This document shows positions 34,454 through 47,100 of a stretch of 64,000 nucleotides of DNA, one piece after another. The notes beneath the pieces were generated by a model that made no database searches, was not told the origin of the DNA, and saw only the letters and a program-made list of their open reading frames with translations. This DNA is from Costus lasius. Taxonomy: Eukaryota > Streptophyta > Magnoliopsida > Zingiberales > Costaceae. Numbering within the stretch: the first letter of the stretch is position 1; each line of letters begins with the position of its first letter. The stretch is taken from contig CM050448.1 in assembly GCA_027563935.2 (NCBI GenBank), forward strand, positions 124,077,493-124,141,492, given 5' to 3'. The translations under genes and the position numbers were made by a program.

Positions 34454-34840
34454 TTAGGCCCCGTTTGGCGCTCCGTCGCTTCCTGCGGCGAGGCAACGGG
34501 CAGCTGCGGCGGCTTTTTTTTGTGCGTTTGCATAGGTGATTTTGGGGTGGAACAGTGGTATTTTTTCCACTGTAGCCGAAAGCTGTAAAATACAGCTTTC
34601 GCAACTGCCGGCTGCCGAATGACTGTAGCCATGCAGTTCATTCAATGAGAGTTTTATATTATATTAATAATTTATTTATAACACTAACAACATAATAAAT
34701 TTATAAAATAATTTTAATAATAATTGCTACAATAATAGCTTAGCTAGATTCATCAAACACTCTTAACAGCAGGTGCTACAGTGACAGCGCAGCTATCATA
34801 GCACAGCTACGACAGCACAGCAGAACCAGACTAGCCCTTA
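34454..34840. mobile_element. Tourist-like MITE near the F-box copy B start
   Basis: Element 34457-34837 starts ggccccgtttggcg and ends agactagccc, with tta on both sides (34454-34456, 34838-34840). The empty site is in the paralogous segment near 29680, where gaaactta runs straight on. No coding capacity. Confidence 0.8.
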
Positions 34841-37224
34841 ACCACAAAGGTCGCGACTTTCTCCAAATCAACCAACCCCGACAAAAGTCAGGCAAGACGA
34901 GAAGAAAAAAGCTCTGCGGAACGGGCCCACGTTCGAAATCCAACGGGTAGAGAGCAGTTGGCCTCGAGAAGAAAAATCAGCCGATAGGCTGACACCTACT
35001 GGGTTTTGGAGATGGGCAGAACCCGCTTTGGCTCAGCCTGCTAACTAAAACTAATCTATTTAATCTTCAGCCCACCCAAGCCTAATCAACCCAGTATAGG
35101 ACTCATTTATCTTTGGCAACAACTCAGCCCAATATAAAACCCTTGGAATTAGGCTTTTGACTTGACTCGGCATAGGCTGTGGCTGTGGGCAATGACAATA
35201 AGAGTGTAGGTTCGACCTCTTAATAAAGAGATAGCATAGGAGGAGATTAGGGCACGAGGAGAGTAACCTACAACGAAATTGGTGGTGGAGGAAGAGCTAG
35301 AGGATGTACCATGCAAGAGGGTACTGAAAAGAAAAATCCAACGTGCAAGAGAAAGGTCAATGCAAAAGTCTAAGAGGAAGTCACCGTAGGAATCGAGGCT
35401 AGGGTTCAAACTAAAAGTCCTTCGATCCTCCTACCTGTTAATTCGATTTGCAGAAGCTAGAAATTAGGTCAGAATGGAGTAGTAATTTTACTGCCAGTGA
35501 ATCACTTTGAATTGAATTGTCGAATGCATTACATCTGTATTCTGTACAAAGTGGCCTACTGATGACCTCCTCATTTGTACATAGCTTTTGAGTTGTTATC
35601 CACTGAACTATTATTGGCTACACCCTACAACAATGCTGTAAAAACTTCTTAAGGGATGCAAGTGGAGGTTGATGTAGATAGATGATACAAATCTGTACAT
35701 CTTTTTAAAGATTCTGAGTGCGATTATGTGCGATCAGACTGCTGAACCTGAATAGAGCTGAATTATGCATGTTTGGTGAGAGAGCTTCCAATCTGAAGAC
35801 CACTAAAGCTCTAGATGTACAGGTGATTATGAGAAGCTTGAAAGAAAGAACCAGAAAATTATAAACACAAAACATGTTGCACCATAAACCCTAATTCTTA
35901 AATAATTAGCCTCTGATTGGGTGGAGCAGACAAGGATTACATCTTCCTCATGCATGCATGCACGGTCCATTTCTGAAGAAAGCAGATCAGATGCTGCGCT
36001 CGTCACACTGCAGCCAAACCAGTAGCAGCAGCAACTTCATTATGTGTTCCATTTTGCAATATTTCAGTGGTATGTCTCCATCTGTTTTCTCATAATAATC
36101 CACTTGACAGGATTAGTGGCCATGAATCCGCTTCATCGTAGAGTATGTCGCCCACTCAGGACAGTAGAATGGGGGTGATCATGTCCGTCCTTGGTGCCTA
36201 CTCCATCTATTCCCAAGTAAAGAAATAGATCAGGAAAGCCCGGACCTGGTGGTTTATGAGAAGATAAGAATGTTTTCACTGTATTTAAGAGACGAGATTT
36301 CCCCCTCCAACATTGGAGGAGACCTCCGCCATTCCTTCATGCTGTACGTTAATTTTCAACTCCGCAGGCTGCTGACTCCAGGCGTAATTATGATCAATCC
36401 TGAATGGCACAGCATTATTCTTCTCGATCCAACTGTTGGAGAAAAAATGAACAGACATCTGTTTGACTCTCTGCTACTGCTTTTCCTTTCTAGTCAACGA
36501 ATCAGAGTTCTGCAAACTGCGATTTTAATTAATTTGGAAGCAAATATAAGTTATCTATGAGCATAGTATAAGAATGAAACATAAATAGTGAACTTTCGTT
36601 GAACAAAGAGCAACTTTTGACTCCAAAGAACGAGAATGGTCAACGCTCAGCATCATCCATCCATTCATTCTACATCACCTTTCCCACATCCTCATCATCC
36701 TTCCCACACAGGGGCACATGGTAGGGAATCATTTGAATTTAAGTCCAACATACCATAAATGGACATTTTCTTTTTTGGCTCCTCTCGTCCTCACTAACCC
36801 ACATAACCAATTAAAGCTCATGTACTATACCCAATTATTCTCATAGGGATCAATTGAAAGGAATATGTGAGTGAAAGCCAAGTGCAAATCTTTATCCTCA
36901 AATGAAAATAATTTAATCATTGTCGTTGCCTTTGGGTGCATTTTCTATTTATAGGGAGTCCGTCTTTTTTTAAATTTTTTAAAAAAAATTCAAATTTGAC
37001 AATCAACTTTTGAATTAAATCAGATATTATAGCACACATTAACATTTTTGCTGCACCTAAATCTACTAATCAAATCTTTCTCTTTCTAAATTATAGCAAG
37101 TGTGCAACATATTAAAAAAAAAAATGTGATTCAAGTGTCAAGGATTTTTTTATCCATTATATTTGGGATATTATCTCTACAAAGAGAGTTCATGAATGAC
37201 CAACCTATTTGGCTTGGAAGTTAT
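34841..37224. repeat. Dispersed duplicated segment, copy 3
   Basis: Continues the segment from 34410 and matches 6875-9400 and 55955-57590. It includes a 103-codon plus ORF at 36249-36560 whose product is similar to that of 56538-56846. The 8.5-kb copy lost the start by deletion. I recognise no family and treat the ORF as unproven. Confidence 0.6.
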
Positions 37225-37832
37225 GCAATATGGGGGAAAGAAGTGTTAGGTCACAACCCATAACAAGCTAGGCCCAGAGATTTGGGCATTTAATCCAAGG
37301 TTTATAAACCCGAATCCCGTTTCGGTTCATGGGTCATTATGCCCCTGGACATATTCTGTCTGCAGCGGGATTCGACCTCTGGACATGACCTTCACGAGTC
37401 ATGACCCTCTAACCATTTAGAGGCGCCTTTTTGTTAGGTCTATGACTCGTAACAAGCTAGGCCCAGAGGATTGGGCTACAACCCACATGAACTCTGATTC
37501 GGTTTTTTCGAATATATTTTGTCTGCAGCGGGATTCAACCCCTGGATATGACCCTCACGAGTCATGACCCTGTCATGACTCGTGAGGGTCATGTGCAGGG
37601 GTTGAATCCCGCTGCAGACGGAATATTTCCTAGGGCATGATGACCCATGAACCGGAACGGGATTCGGATTTGTAAACCTTGGGTTGCAGCTCATATGGTT
37701 AGAGGGTCATGACTCATGAGGGTCATGTCCAGAGGTCAAATCCCGCTGCAGATGGAATATTTCTGGGGGCATGATGACCCATAAATCGGAACGAGATTCG
37801 GGTTTGTAAACCTCGGGTTGGAGCCCAAACTG
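37225..37832. repeat. tRNA-like SINE cores in a palindrome
   Basis: Contains three related cores with pol III A- and B-box-like words. The minus core has A box CTAAATGGTTAGAG (37407-37420) and B box GGTCGAATCCC (37367-37377). A plus core has tcatatggttagagg (37691-37705) and ggtcaaatccc (37734-37744). A middle core has ggttgaatccc (37600-37610). At the centre, 37521-37568 and 37572-37619 are 48-base inverted arms with two mismatches and a 3-base spacer. It looks like head-to-head SINE copies. The right end breaks into the F-box fragment at 37833. Confidence 0.6.
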
Positions 37833-37870
37833 TTCCATTTGATGTTGATCCGTTTCCAATCAAAGCATCA
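37833..37870 (-). pseudogene. F-box/PP2 fragment, copy E (start codon region only)
   Basis: ttccatttgatgttgatccg and the following bases match the region around the F-box start codon in the other copies (cat at 37836-37838). The rest of the gene is gone and the SINE-like palindrome takes its place. It marks where the F-box partner of NLR copy 2 once was. Confidence 0.7.
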
Positions 37871-39570
37871 ATTGTCACCTACTTAATCAATTGTTGATGT
37901 GGTGATGCATTGATGTTGATGAGGTGGCTACTTTCTTGATGATGTGGCAGAGGTGGCAAGATGTCTTGAGAAAATAAAGTGGCTTGTATAGCTACACAAT
38001 GCATCCTAGTCTAAATTGCGGCCTATTAGATGATACTATAACATGAAAATTAAAATTAATTTTAAGAAAAGAAATTCTAAACTTTATCAATTCATATCAA
38101 TTCATATTATTTAAAACCTTGAGTTACACTTTGTAAGATCATTTAGCCGTATGTAAGACAAAATTTAGTAAGGATAAGCTATTTTAATTTAAAAAGGCTA
38201 TATTTATTTTTTTAAAAAAATTATTTTGGACACATTTACGAGGTGATTTTTTTGATACATATGAGCATTATTTGAGTTTCGAAGAGTAAATTTACTTTAT
38301 TGTATCTTTCAATTTTATATGAGATCATGTAACGTAATCTTAGCATTAGTAATGCGTTTTACTTAAAAAAAAAAATCATATTTATTTATTGTATTATTTT
38401 ATTATTTTTTTCGAGGCTTTTATAGAGATATGCAATGTCCTATAAATTTTATTTTAACTTTAAAAATATTTAAAAGTCAAGTTTGAACTCTATAAGAAGA
38501 ACTAAAATAGTATATATATATATGATTATGAGCTAATACTTTTTTTATTTAAAATTTAACTAAAGTGAACTCAAGTTATATCTTAATGAATGCGAAAAAC
38601 AATTTGATCATATAGTGAGAAAAAGAAAAGTTATATTATGGGAAAGTTAATGTTTTTGACAAGGTAGCTGGTTGATAATATTTTGACTCAAATCCAAGTC
38701 AAAAAATGCTAGAATTAATACTAAGAGAACCAAATAATAATATAACTAGGCAACAACAAATTATCATGCATACTTACTTTGCACATGCAATTGAAAGGGG
38801 CACTGCATTAGAGTTCATCTAAATTCCATCTGCAAAACAAACAACGAAGTAGTCTTTTTAGAAAATAAAATAAAATAGATACTCTGCTCCTTGAGATGTT
38901 GATCTCTTCAAGTTAGAACTTACAATGATATAGAGAAATTTACACACTGTTCTGATCCCTTTCAATACAGCTTTGGTACAAACACAAAAACAGAGAGAGA
39001 CCATTGGAAATCCAACATTTGGTACAAACACAAAACCAGATTTTGTAACAGTTGAACCTTTAAATCCCATCTCAAAACACAAGTTCAGATTTTGATTTCC
39101 TAATGCCACAAACTTCCAACAAATCCAACAATCGTTTTCCAAGAAATCTCAAAACCATACAGATGGTCCAAATTCAGTTCCGTTTACACAAATAAGAGAG
39201 AGAAGGGGAGATCTAATCAAAAACTTTTTCACATCCACCGAGAAAGCCACCAAGTTGTATACTCATTATTGGCCGAAACAAAACACTATATACAGTGGCG
39301 GCGCCACATGGAGTGCCCACACTCAACTCTTCATATTACATAAGTTTATATACATATCTTTAATATTATATGTATATAAATTTTGATTTACCCCCACTAA
39401 AATATTTTTAGTCTTACTAATATTATTCTCGTATACTTATTACCCTCATATACCTTTGGGTCCTGGATCCGTCACTAACTATTTATAAATTGTCAGAAAT
39501 AGTGAATCGACGAAACTGAGAAATTGATAAAATCAAATAAACCACATAATACTGGGGAATCAACTTGCCT
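37871..39570. repeat. Spacer of the block with NLR copy 2
   Basis: Matches spacers at 19140-22200, 47840-49240 and 57960-59090, with indels. A minus ORF at 38858-39142 is related to ones at 21730-22140 and 58645-58881 but differs by frameshifts, so it is probably 3' UTR or spacer. Bases about 39290-39480 are an insertion absent from the other copies. Confidence 0.6.
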
Positions 39571-39783
39571 TCACCACTCGTGTCTGGAGACCGAGATACG
39601 GAAAAGCGATGTTGGAAATGAGAGCGTCACCACCTGGGATCCGAAGACGAAGGGAAAGGACGCTGCTAGGGCAAGGTTATTGATTTTCTTTCTTCTCTGA
39701 GAACTGGGGCTGCACTTGTCTGTTTCCCCATTTTTAATCCAACTCAAACACTGCCGGTGGGCCCACGCTGACCTTTTTGACAA
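39571..39783 (-). pseudogene. 81-codon overlapping ORF, copy 2, start lost
   Basis: The frame equivalent to 22204-22449 is open but its ATG has become GTG, with two extra bases just after. Further on there are in-frame deletions of 6 and 12 bases. The hydrophobic segment remains but is shorter. Confidence 0.4.
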
Positions 39784-41605
39784 GCTGGACTTTTTGCCAC
39801 TCTACTGCAATCCCGTGAGCATCATACAAGCTAGGGGTGTGCACGGTTCGGTTAACCGAATCGTGTGTAAAAAACCAAACCGAACCGGTGGGATCGGTTC
39901 GGAGAAATTCTTAACCAATCCCGAACCGTTTGTTCGGTTAATCGATTTTTCGGTATGGATAACCGAAAACTGACGGTTAACTGTATTATTTATGTATAAA
40001 AAAAATATTTAAAATTATAAAATAATTTAAAATTAATAAATATAAATATTCTCGGTTAACCGTTAGTTTTTGGTAGTTAACCGTTGGTTTTCGGTGGTTA
40101 ACCGTTGGTTTTGACATTTAACCGGTTCGATTTTATATAAAATATTTATTTTTATATATAAATAAATATTATATAAACGGTTCGGTTCGGTTAACCGTGG
40201 TTCGGCCAAGTTCCGAACTGTAACCGAACTGATATATTGTCACATCTTTTGAGATTGATTAGTCTTAAATTAGATAAATTGAGAGATCTCATCCAACTTG
40301 GAAATTCCATGCCGAAGTGGGAAATGACATCCAAGTATTGCAAAGAAGAGAGATTAGGTTGGAGACCTTCAAGTATCTCATGTGCGAATTGCTCATTTAC
40401 CCCCACATCCAAATTCCACCATTCCCAATGTAGCATTAAATATTCTAAATTTTTTTTCTCCTTCAAGTTGACACTTGTAATAGCATCTAGGTCTAGCACA
40501 CGTTCAAGGTGTTGTAGGTGCAATTGTTCAATATTCATTAGAGATTGCAACTCCTTTAATGCTAAATTTCCATGATCATTGTCTTCTATCTTGTAACCTA
40601 ACAAAGCCTCAAGTTTAATCAATGTAGAAATTCCAAGAGGTTGTTGAGACAATGAAGCACATCCCATCATGTTTAGGTTTCTTAGTCTTTCCATGCGTCT
40701 CAAATCTTGAGGCAACTCCTTAATCCAATGACAAGCTTCAAGATCAAGCACTTGCAAATTCGCAAGACTAGTGATTGATTTTGGTAGCCTTTGAAGCCTC
40801 ACACAATGAGCTAGTTTTAGAATTTGTAATTTTTTGAGGTTGTAGATTTGCTTTGGTAACTTTAGAAGCTTTTTACAATAAGATAAACTCTCAAAACACG
40901 TAGATTATGAAGGTCACAAATAGACTTTGGGAGCTCTTCTATCTCCTTCTCGGAAAGATTAAGGTATCTCAAACGAAGAAGCAAGCCAATTGTATTTGGT
41001 AACAATTGGATGTTGGTATCTATTATGCTTAATATGGTTAAATTTGTGAATAAATACTCTGGGATCTCTATTGGTGATGTTATTTGACATTTCTCAATAT
41101 ATAAATTCATCTCTTCTTTCGCCCCATACAAAATCAGTGTCCTCATATTGTTGGCAATTGTAGTCCACAAATTAGTTAAAAAAGTGCTAGTGCAAGAATT
41201 GAGACATACACATAGGTAGCGACACCACTGTGGAATTCTTGATTCTTGACCACTCTGTCTCAAATGGTAGATGCTTTCGCTTATGCCAAATATTTCTCCC
41301 CTGGGAGGAATAGTACTCACAAAATGAATTACACTTGTACAAAAATGTTGTTGATAACTTGTTGAATATGTAAAGATTCCTTCAGCAATGAGCATATGAT
41401 AGCAACTTTCTTGAGCAAAGTACGATGGAAGAAGTGGTTCAAGGAATGAAATGTACAAAAAGACATGTGGAAATTCAACTGAAGCATAGTGCATTTTCAC
41501 CAATCTGTAGTATTTATTCTCGTCATTACTAAAAGCAATTTTGCTCAGGTCAGTGTACCTCGATATTGAGCCGCAATTTTTTGCCTCCACGAGATTGTGT
41601 TTATA
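39744..41605 (-). pseudogene. NLR copy 2, truncated and rearranged
   Basis: Retains the middle of the gene: from about the residue-380 equivalent (SISRYTDLS) at 41590 through the RNBS-D-like region and first LRRs. A 2-base insertion near 40890 shifts frame before the SLSYCKK repeat. Frame is recovered in 40802-40233 (RLQRLPKSITSLANL onward). The Rx_N, P-loop and kinase-2 regions are absent; at 41606 the gene is fused to LTR-like sequence. About 185 C-terminal LRR codons are replaced by an inserted segment (39826-40232), after which only the last codons remain. Clearly dead. Confidence 0.88.
39826..40232. mobile_element. Insertion rich in ggttcggtt words inside NLR copy 2
   Basis: Starts taggggtgtgcacggttcgg, a common plant hAT-type terminus, and contains many ggttaaccg and ggttcggtt words. 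The right boundary, gtaaccgaact, lacks a matching inverted end, and the flanking NLR sequence is deleted. It therefore looks like an insertion followed by a deletion. Confidence 0.55.
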
Positions 41606-42104
41606 GGTATGACTTATCCCGATCTCGTGTCCAAGTGAATCCTATTCATCCGAGTCTGGTGTCCTCACAATGAAATAAAATACATGTGTATTAATCTTCC
41701 CATTAATTCATTTTATTAACAATATATTTATTTATTTTAATTTTATTTTTTTTCTTTTATTGATTTACTTTTATGGTTGATTATTGATGTTCATACTATG
41801 AAATCATCTACTATTTATCAGCAGTTATTAGTGTATTTTAAACATATATTTTGTCTAAGATTATAAACATGTAAGATTTATTATTAAATTAACGCACATA
41901 ATAGAATATGACTAATCTCATCCACAGCACGACAGACGTTGCCGAAAAGTTCACCGAAAAGTTCGCTTGAACTGTACTTCATCTCCGATGATGGCAATCC
42001 TTTTCCAAACAGAAATATGTTATGCCACGAAGCTCATCGGAGTAGCAAGAACCCGCGTCAACGGACTTTGCCGGACCTTTACTAGAAACCCATTAAAATC
42101 TACT
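41606..42104. mobile_element. Fragment of the 2.3-kb LTR-like element
   Basis: Matches about 45345-45845 closely, from aggtatgacttatcccgatc to cccattaaaatctactt. Its junction with NLR copy 2 at 41605 has no target duplication, so it marks a rearrangement or unequal exchange and not a fresh insertion. Confidence 0.75.
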
Positions 42105-42129
42105 TATTAAATTTTAACTGGGTATTCTA

Positions 42130-42395
42130 TTTTTAGGATAAATTTTTTTTTTATGTTTTTTAGAAATAATATTAATATTTAAGTATTTTAGATCATGTAT
42201 ACTTATTAAATATTCTAAATAAAATCATATAAAAGATAAAATACTATTTACTATATAAAAATATTTAGGATATTTAATATGTATACATGATCTAAAATAT
42301 CCTAATATTGATACTATTGAATAGCTTAGAATGTATACATTATTTCTAAAAAAAAATTTAAAAAAAAAACTTTTTAACTCAAAAATATGGTACCT
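42130..42395. mobile_element. Long-inverted-repeat MITE, family 1
   Basis: Fold-back sequence containing tagatcatgtatacttatta and its complement, closely like 26465-26773. It has A/T-run ends. Target duplication is not certain. Confidence 0.6.
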
Positions 42396-42667
42396 AAGTT
42401 AGGCCATTTATTCCCGAGTAACGGCTACTTGTCTGCCACGGTGGCACCTTGGCACATGGCCTTCCATCAAACCTTCATATTGCACTATTTTTTTTATTTT
42501 TTTATTATTTTATTATTTTATTATTTTTATTATTTTTAAGGTGAGCTTAGAGAAGGGAGGCAATTTTGATTTTATGTAATCCAATTAATACAATAATATT
42601 ATTTAAAAATTTTATTTGCTGATTAAAACATTTGCAATCTTGTTACAAAATATCTTTCAGTTCTAAA
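42396..42667. repeat. AT-rich spacer with a TTTTA/TTA microsatellite
   Basis: Bases 42487-42537 are an imperfect ttatt repeat. The rest is AT-rich spacer. No gene is seen. Confidence 0.5.
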
Positions 42668-44100
42668 TTATTATATTAAAAGACATTTATGTAATATTAA
42701 TTCAAAGCATGAGCATGAGAATTTAGGTTATGTATGGTGAGAGTTTTTCTTTACTTATACGTCTTTCCTCATGGTCTTTGATCAGGTGGCATTACTATAG
42801 TCGCATTGCAACTTCAAAATTACTTCTTGCAATTGAAGAAGTTAACCTTAAATTACGGTGGTTTGATCGTTTGGCTTATTGAGACTTCCTTGAACGAATG
42901 GTCTTTGCATGCTTTTTCTAAGTTCCAAGTGCTTAGTTTCTTGGCATCTTTTGAGAGTCTTCTGCCTGTTAAAGCTCTTTGACACTTCCTAAGCATTTGG
43001 TTTGCCCATGCCTTTCTTGTGGAAAGACATTCATGATTCATGCCCTCTTAGTTTGTTAGGAGAGTTTAATTTTCCCTAAATAAGCTAATTTTATACATTT
43101 TATTTTAAGGTTAGGCGTATACATTAATGAATCCCAACAGCCTCTCCCACATCAGTTAATATCAAATAAGTACTATTAATTTTTAAAATTTGTAAAACAA
43201 ATATTTTCATATAACAAGCTTTTGCCTTTCAATTATACAGATACTCAATCTAAAATCTCACACAATTAAGAAAATAATTTGCACAACATAAGTCTATTTT
43301 TTTCATTAAAAAAATTGCAAGAGAAGTTTATTTTCTTGCTACAGTAATATATTTTTAAAATATGAAAATTAATTTAAATAATAAAAATAATATTCTTTTA
43401 AAAATATGAATAATATTTCAGATTTCTAATAATTACATAGTTAAAATAGACTACAAGACTAACCCAAGTAGCCTCAAAATTGTTAAGGTTAATTTTTTGT
43501 TGATCAAACTCTCCAAGTGGGGTAATCTAACCTCTAGGTGGTTGAATCAATTAAAAGAAAATATTGTTATAACTTACATCAAACTACCTTATTAATTTAA
43601 TGAGCATAAATGATAATATAATCAAATTTAAAATACTTAAACACATATTAGTGATAGTAAACTCACTAAAGTGTTATATATCATAGCATGATTTCGCCCA
43701 CTTCTCAAGCGATTTAACTGGGATATCACAAATGCACAAGTAATACTTGAAGGGTGAGTATTTTTACTTTATAGTTAATATAATGCATACCTGGTACTTA
43801 ATAGTTGTGATAGAAATCATGCAAAGATGGTATGAGATGATCACAGCAGATCCAAAATCCACCCAAGTATTAATAGTAACATAAACTCTCAATACTCTTC
43901 TTATCAGTTTACAATATCTCCTTTTAAGAAGAAAGAAAGAGCCATGATGATGCTATATGACATTCTTTAGTGGATCTTTACTAAAACATAATTCCCTTAA
44001 AAACATTCTAACAAAATGTACCTATAATTTGATCCACTAGATAAAACAACTTACTTCACCCTTTAAATTTGTGTCCAGAGTGTTCCTTAAATAATTGAGC
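42668..44100. repeat. Downstream spacer of F-box copy C
   Basis: Collinear with 31474-33088 and lacking the MITE found there (empty site near 43045). No gene is seen. Confirms that blocks B and C share the same downstream border. Confidence 0.75.
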
Positions 44101-47100
44101 CAAAATTGTAGGCTTATCTCCAACCACCTGTCATCCCTAACCCGAATCACTGCACCGTAATCATCAACAACATCAACATCATGATCATTATCATCATCAC
44201 TAACATCATCTTTATTATCAACATTATCATTATCATCATCAACATCATGGTTGTTGTCTTCAGCATCGGCACAATGATCATTACCACCATCATCAACACT
44301 ATAATCATTATCATCATCAACAATACCATCTTCACTATCAACATAATTATTATCATCATCAACATTATCATTGTTGTCATGCCCCGACAGGTACTGGGCC
44401 CCGGCTAGTAGCTCACCTGTGGCATATGATAATTAGGCATGCTAATCCAGCCCAAGCCATCAACTAATAACATGAAATCAATAGTAAAATCCCAACGTAC
44501 ATAAATATATCAACATCCATCAACACCAACAACCATATGACCAAAACTTCAACATAAAACATCACTAGCTAGAAATAATATACAAAAATGTAAATATAAC
44601 TATTACTGGGAAGTCATTTAAAACTATCTATCTATAACCGATCCGCTAGCGACGAACCCACACTAGGACCTAAAATAAAATCACAAAGATAGGGATTGTT
44701 ATATTAAGGGAAAATCGTGTCATACATACAACACAACCTATCATGATGCTACACCAAATATGTACTTTGTTAAAATCATGCAAAAATACCATATATACAA
44801 CACACAAATGCAACACACAAAGTTGAGGCCAATCCGTCCCATCGGACATACACTCATATCTGAGTGGTCTGTAGTGTCAGCTCTGCACACTGAGAACGAT
44901 TGTTCGTCAACAATACGCTAGTACTGTATCTAGTACCCACTCATACCCGTGCCATAATAACACACTATATGATAATAAAAATATAATCTATGAGGTCATC
45001 CTCTATAACAATATACATTTGGCCCCAAAGCACAGCTAACTGGCTCTCTACCACCACCAGTATCAATCCCAAATAATCAATAGATTGTGCTAGATAGCAC
45101 ACATACCATGTGAACAATTGTAAAATCTTAGTAATCTAGGATAAGAACATATTATGTAGAAACACATATATATATATAATTCATAACTATGTAACAATGA
45201 AATAACAATCTAATGGAAAGAGAGCAATAGAGTAAATTAGTAAAACGTTCATAACCAAACGGTAACGCTAAACCATATGATGTCTCCTAATCAAGCAGTA
45301 GACACCTTGATAAAAGTATAAGAAAAGATCCCTACCATATCACTATAGGTATGACTTATCCCGATCTCGTGTCCAAGTGAATCCTGTTCATCCAAGTCTG
45401 GAGTCCTCACAATGAAATAAAATACATGTGTATTAATCTTCCCATTAATTCATTTTATTAACAATATATTTATTTATTTTAATTTTATTTTTTTTCTTTT
45501 ATTGATTTACTTTTATGGTTGATTATTGATGTTCATACTATCTAATCATCTACTATTTATCAGCAGTTATTAGTGTATTTTAAACATATATTTTGTCTAA
45601 GATTATAAACATGTAAGATTTATTATTAAATTAACGCACATAATAGAGTATGACTAATCTCATCCACAGCACGACAGACGTCGCCGAAAAGTTCACCAAA
45701 AAGTTCACTTGAACTGTACTTCATCTCCGATGATGGCAATCCTTTTCCAAACAGAAATATGTTATGCCACGAAGCTCATCGGAGTAGCAAGAAACCGCGT
45801 CAACGGACTTTGCCGGACCTTTACTAGAAACCCATTAAAATCTACTTGAACCACCTCAGAACCGACTGAAATAGACAACAACTAGCTAAGACTTTGTGGC
45901 CAACCACGCTAGAACTCAACGGCGAGCGCTAAAGCCACTAGGGAAGAGAAGCAATGCCAAAAGTTAGGATTTCGTGCTCGTTTCGTTCAGCCACGTCATG
46001 TCAACCGAAGAAAGGAAGAAGAGGGAGGAGCTAGCCGAGGTTTGCAGCAGCTTATCACCAAAGTATGTCGTCGAAGCTGGTGGTTGTCATCGCTGTCAGC
46101 TCGCCAGACAAGTGAGGGAAAGGAGAGAGATGTAGTGGCGGGAGCGAGGCGGGTGAGGGGACGAAAATGGAGAGAGAGATGCGTGAGGGACAGAATCGCG
46201 TGAAGGAGAAATGGGGAGAGAGGAGTTCGAACTTCACGGACCAAATAAATAGAAACCTTCCCGGACCAAATAAATAGCATGATGAGATACAATGACTGGA
46301 CTTGAGGACATTCTGTACCGAGATGATTTTTATTTTAGCACTTGTATGCTTAGTTGAGGCTCTTTAGTGGTGTATTGATATTCTTGTTATGATGGCTACA
46401 GTACAGGTGATAGTTATTGTATCCAAGGTTCTATTCAAAAGTTTAGGGGGATTATTACAAATTTTTTTCTTTTGGTACCTTTCATGTATTAAAGCCCTTA
46501 TTTTTCAAAAGCTTATTTAAAATATTGTAATTTTTTATATCAATAAAATTCATTACTTGCCATTGGAAAAAAAAAATATATGAGAAGAGAGAAAGGGGTT
46601 GGGATGGGACAAGACAAGAGAGAGAAAGGGCTTTGTCTTGTCCCATTAATCCGTTTAAATAATTATTTTTTTTTATTTTAATTATGGAGTTAACAGTCGT
46701 TGCTACCGTGATCATTATTACAATCATTAACAACGTGATCATTAGCATCATCAACAACACATCTTCATTATCAACATTTTGTAATCGTTAACAACAACAA
46801 CAACATCATCCCCATTCATTGGTAGGATGGGAATAAACGATGTGTAGTTTGGCACCAGGCGAACTATTTTAGTGGATGATTGCAGTCCAAGCGCCACGAA
46901 TGCTTCTTGAGGATATGTTCATCGAAGCCTCGAGACCAATTGGTTAGCTTGAAGACAAGAAATGCTTCATAGGTTGTGTTGCGAGTGAGAATGTTGCTCT
47001 GGATCGTGCCACGAATATCCAAACAGCATACAACGATCAGCATAGCAGCCTCTGAAAACCTGAGACGTATATGAATTGAGCAAAATTGGTCAACTATCAC

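Noticed and set aside
37350..37760. Functional tRNA genes
   Set aside because: A- and B-box-like words are present but no acceptor stem or cloverleaf closes. SINE-like origin fits better.
44147..44408. Ile/Met-rich ORFs on both strands
   Set aside because: Triplet repeats of the PP2 acidic tract read in wrong frames.
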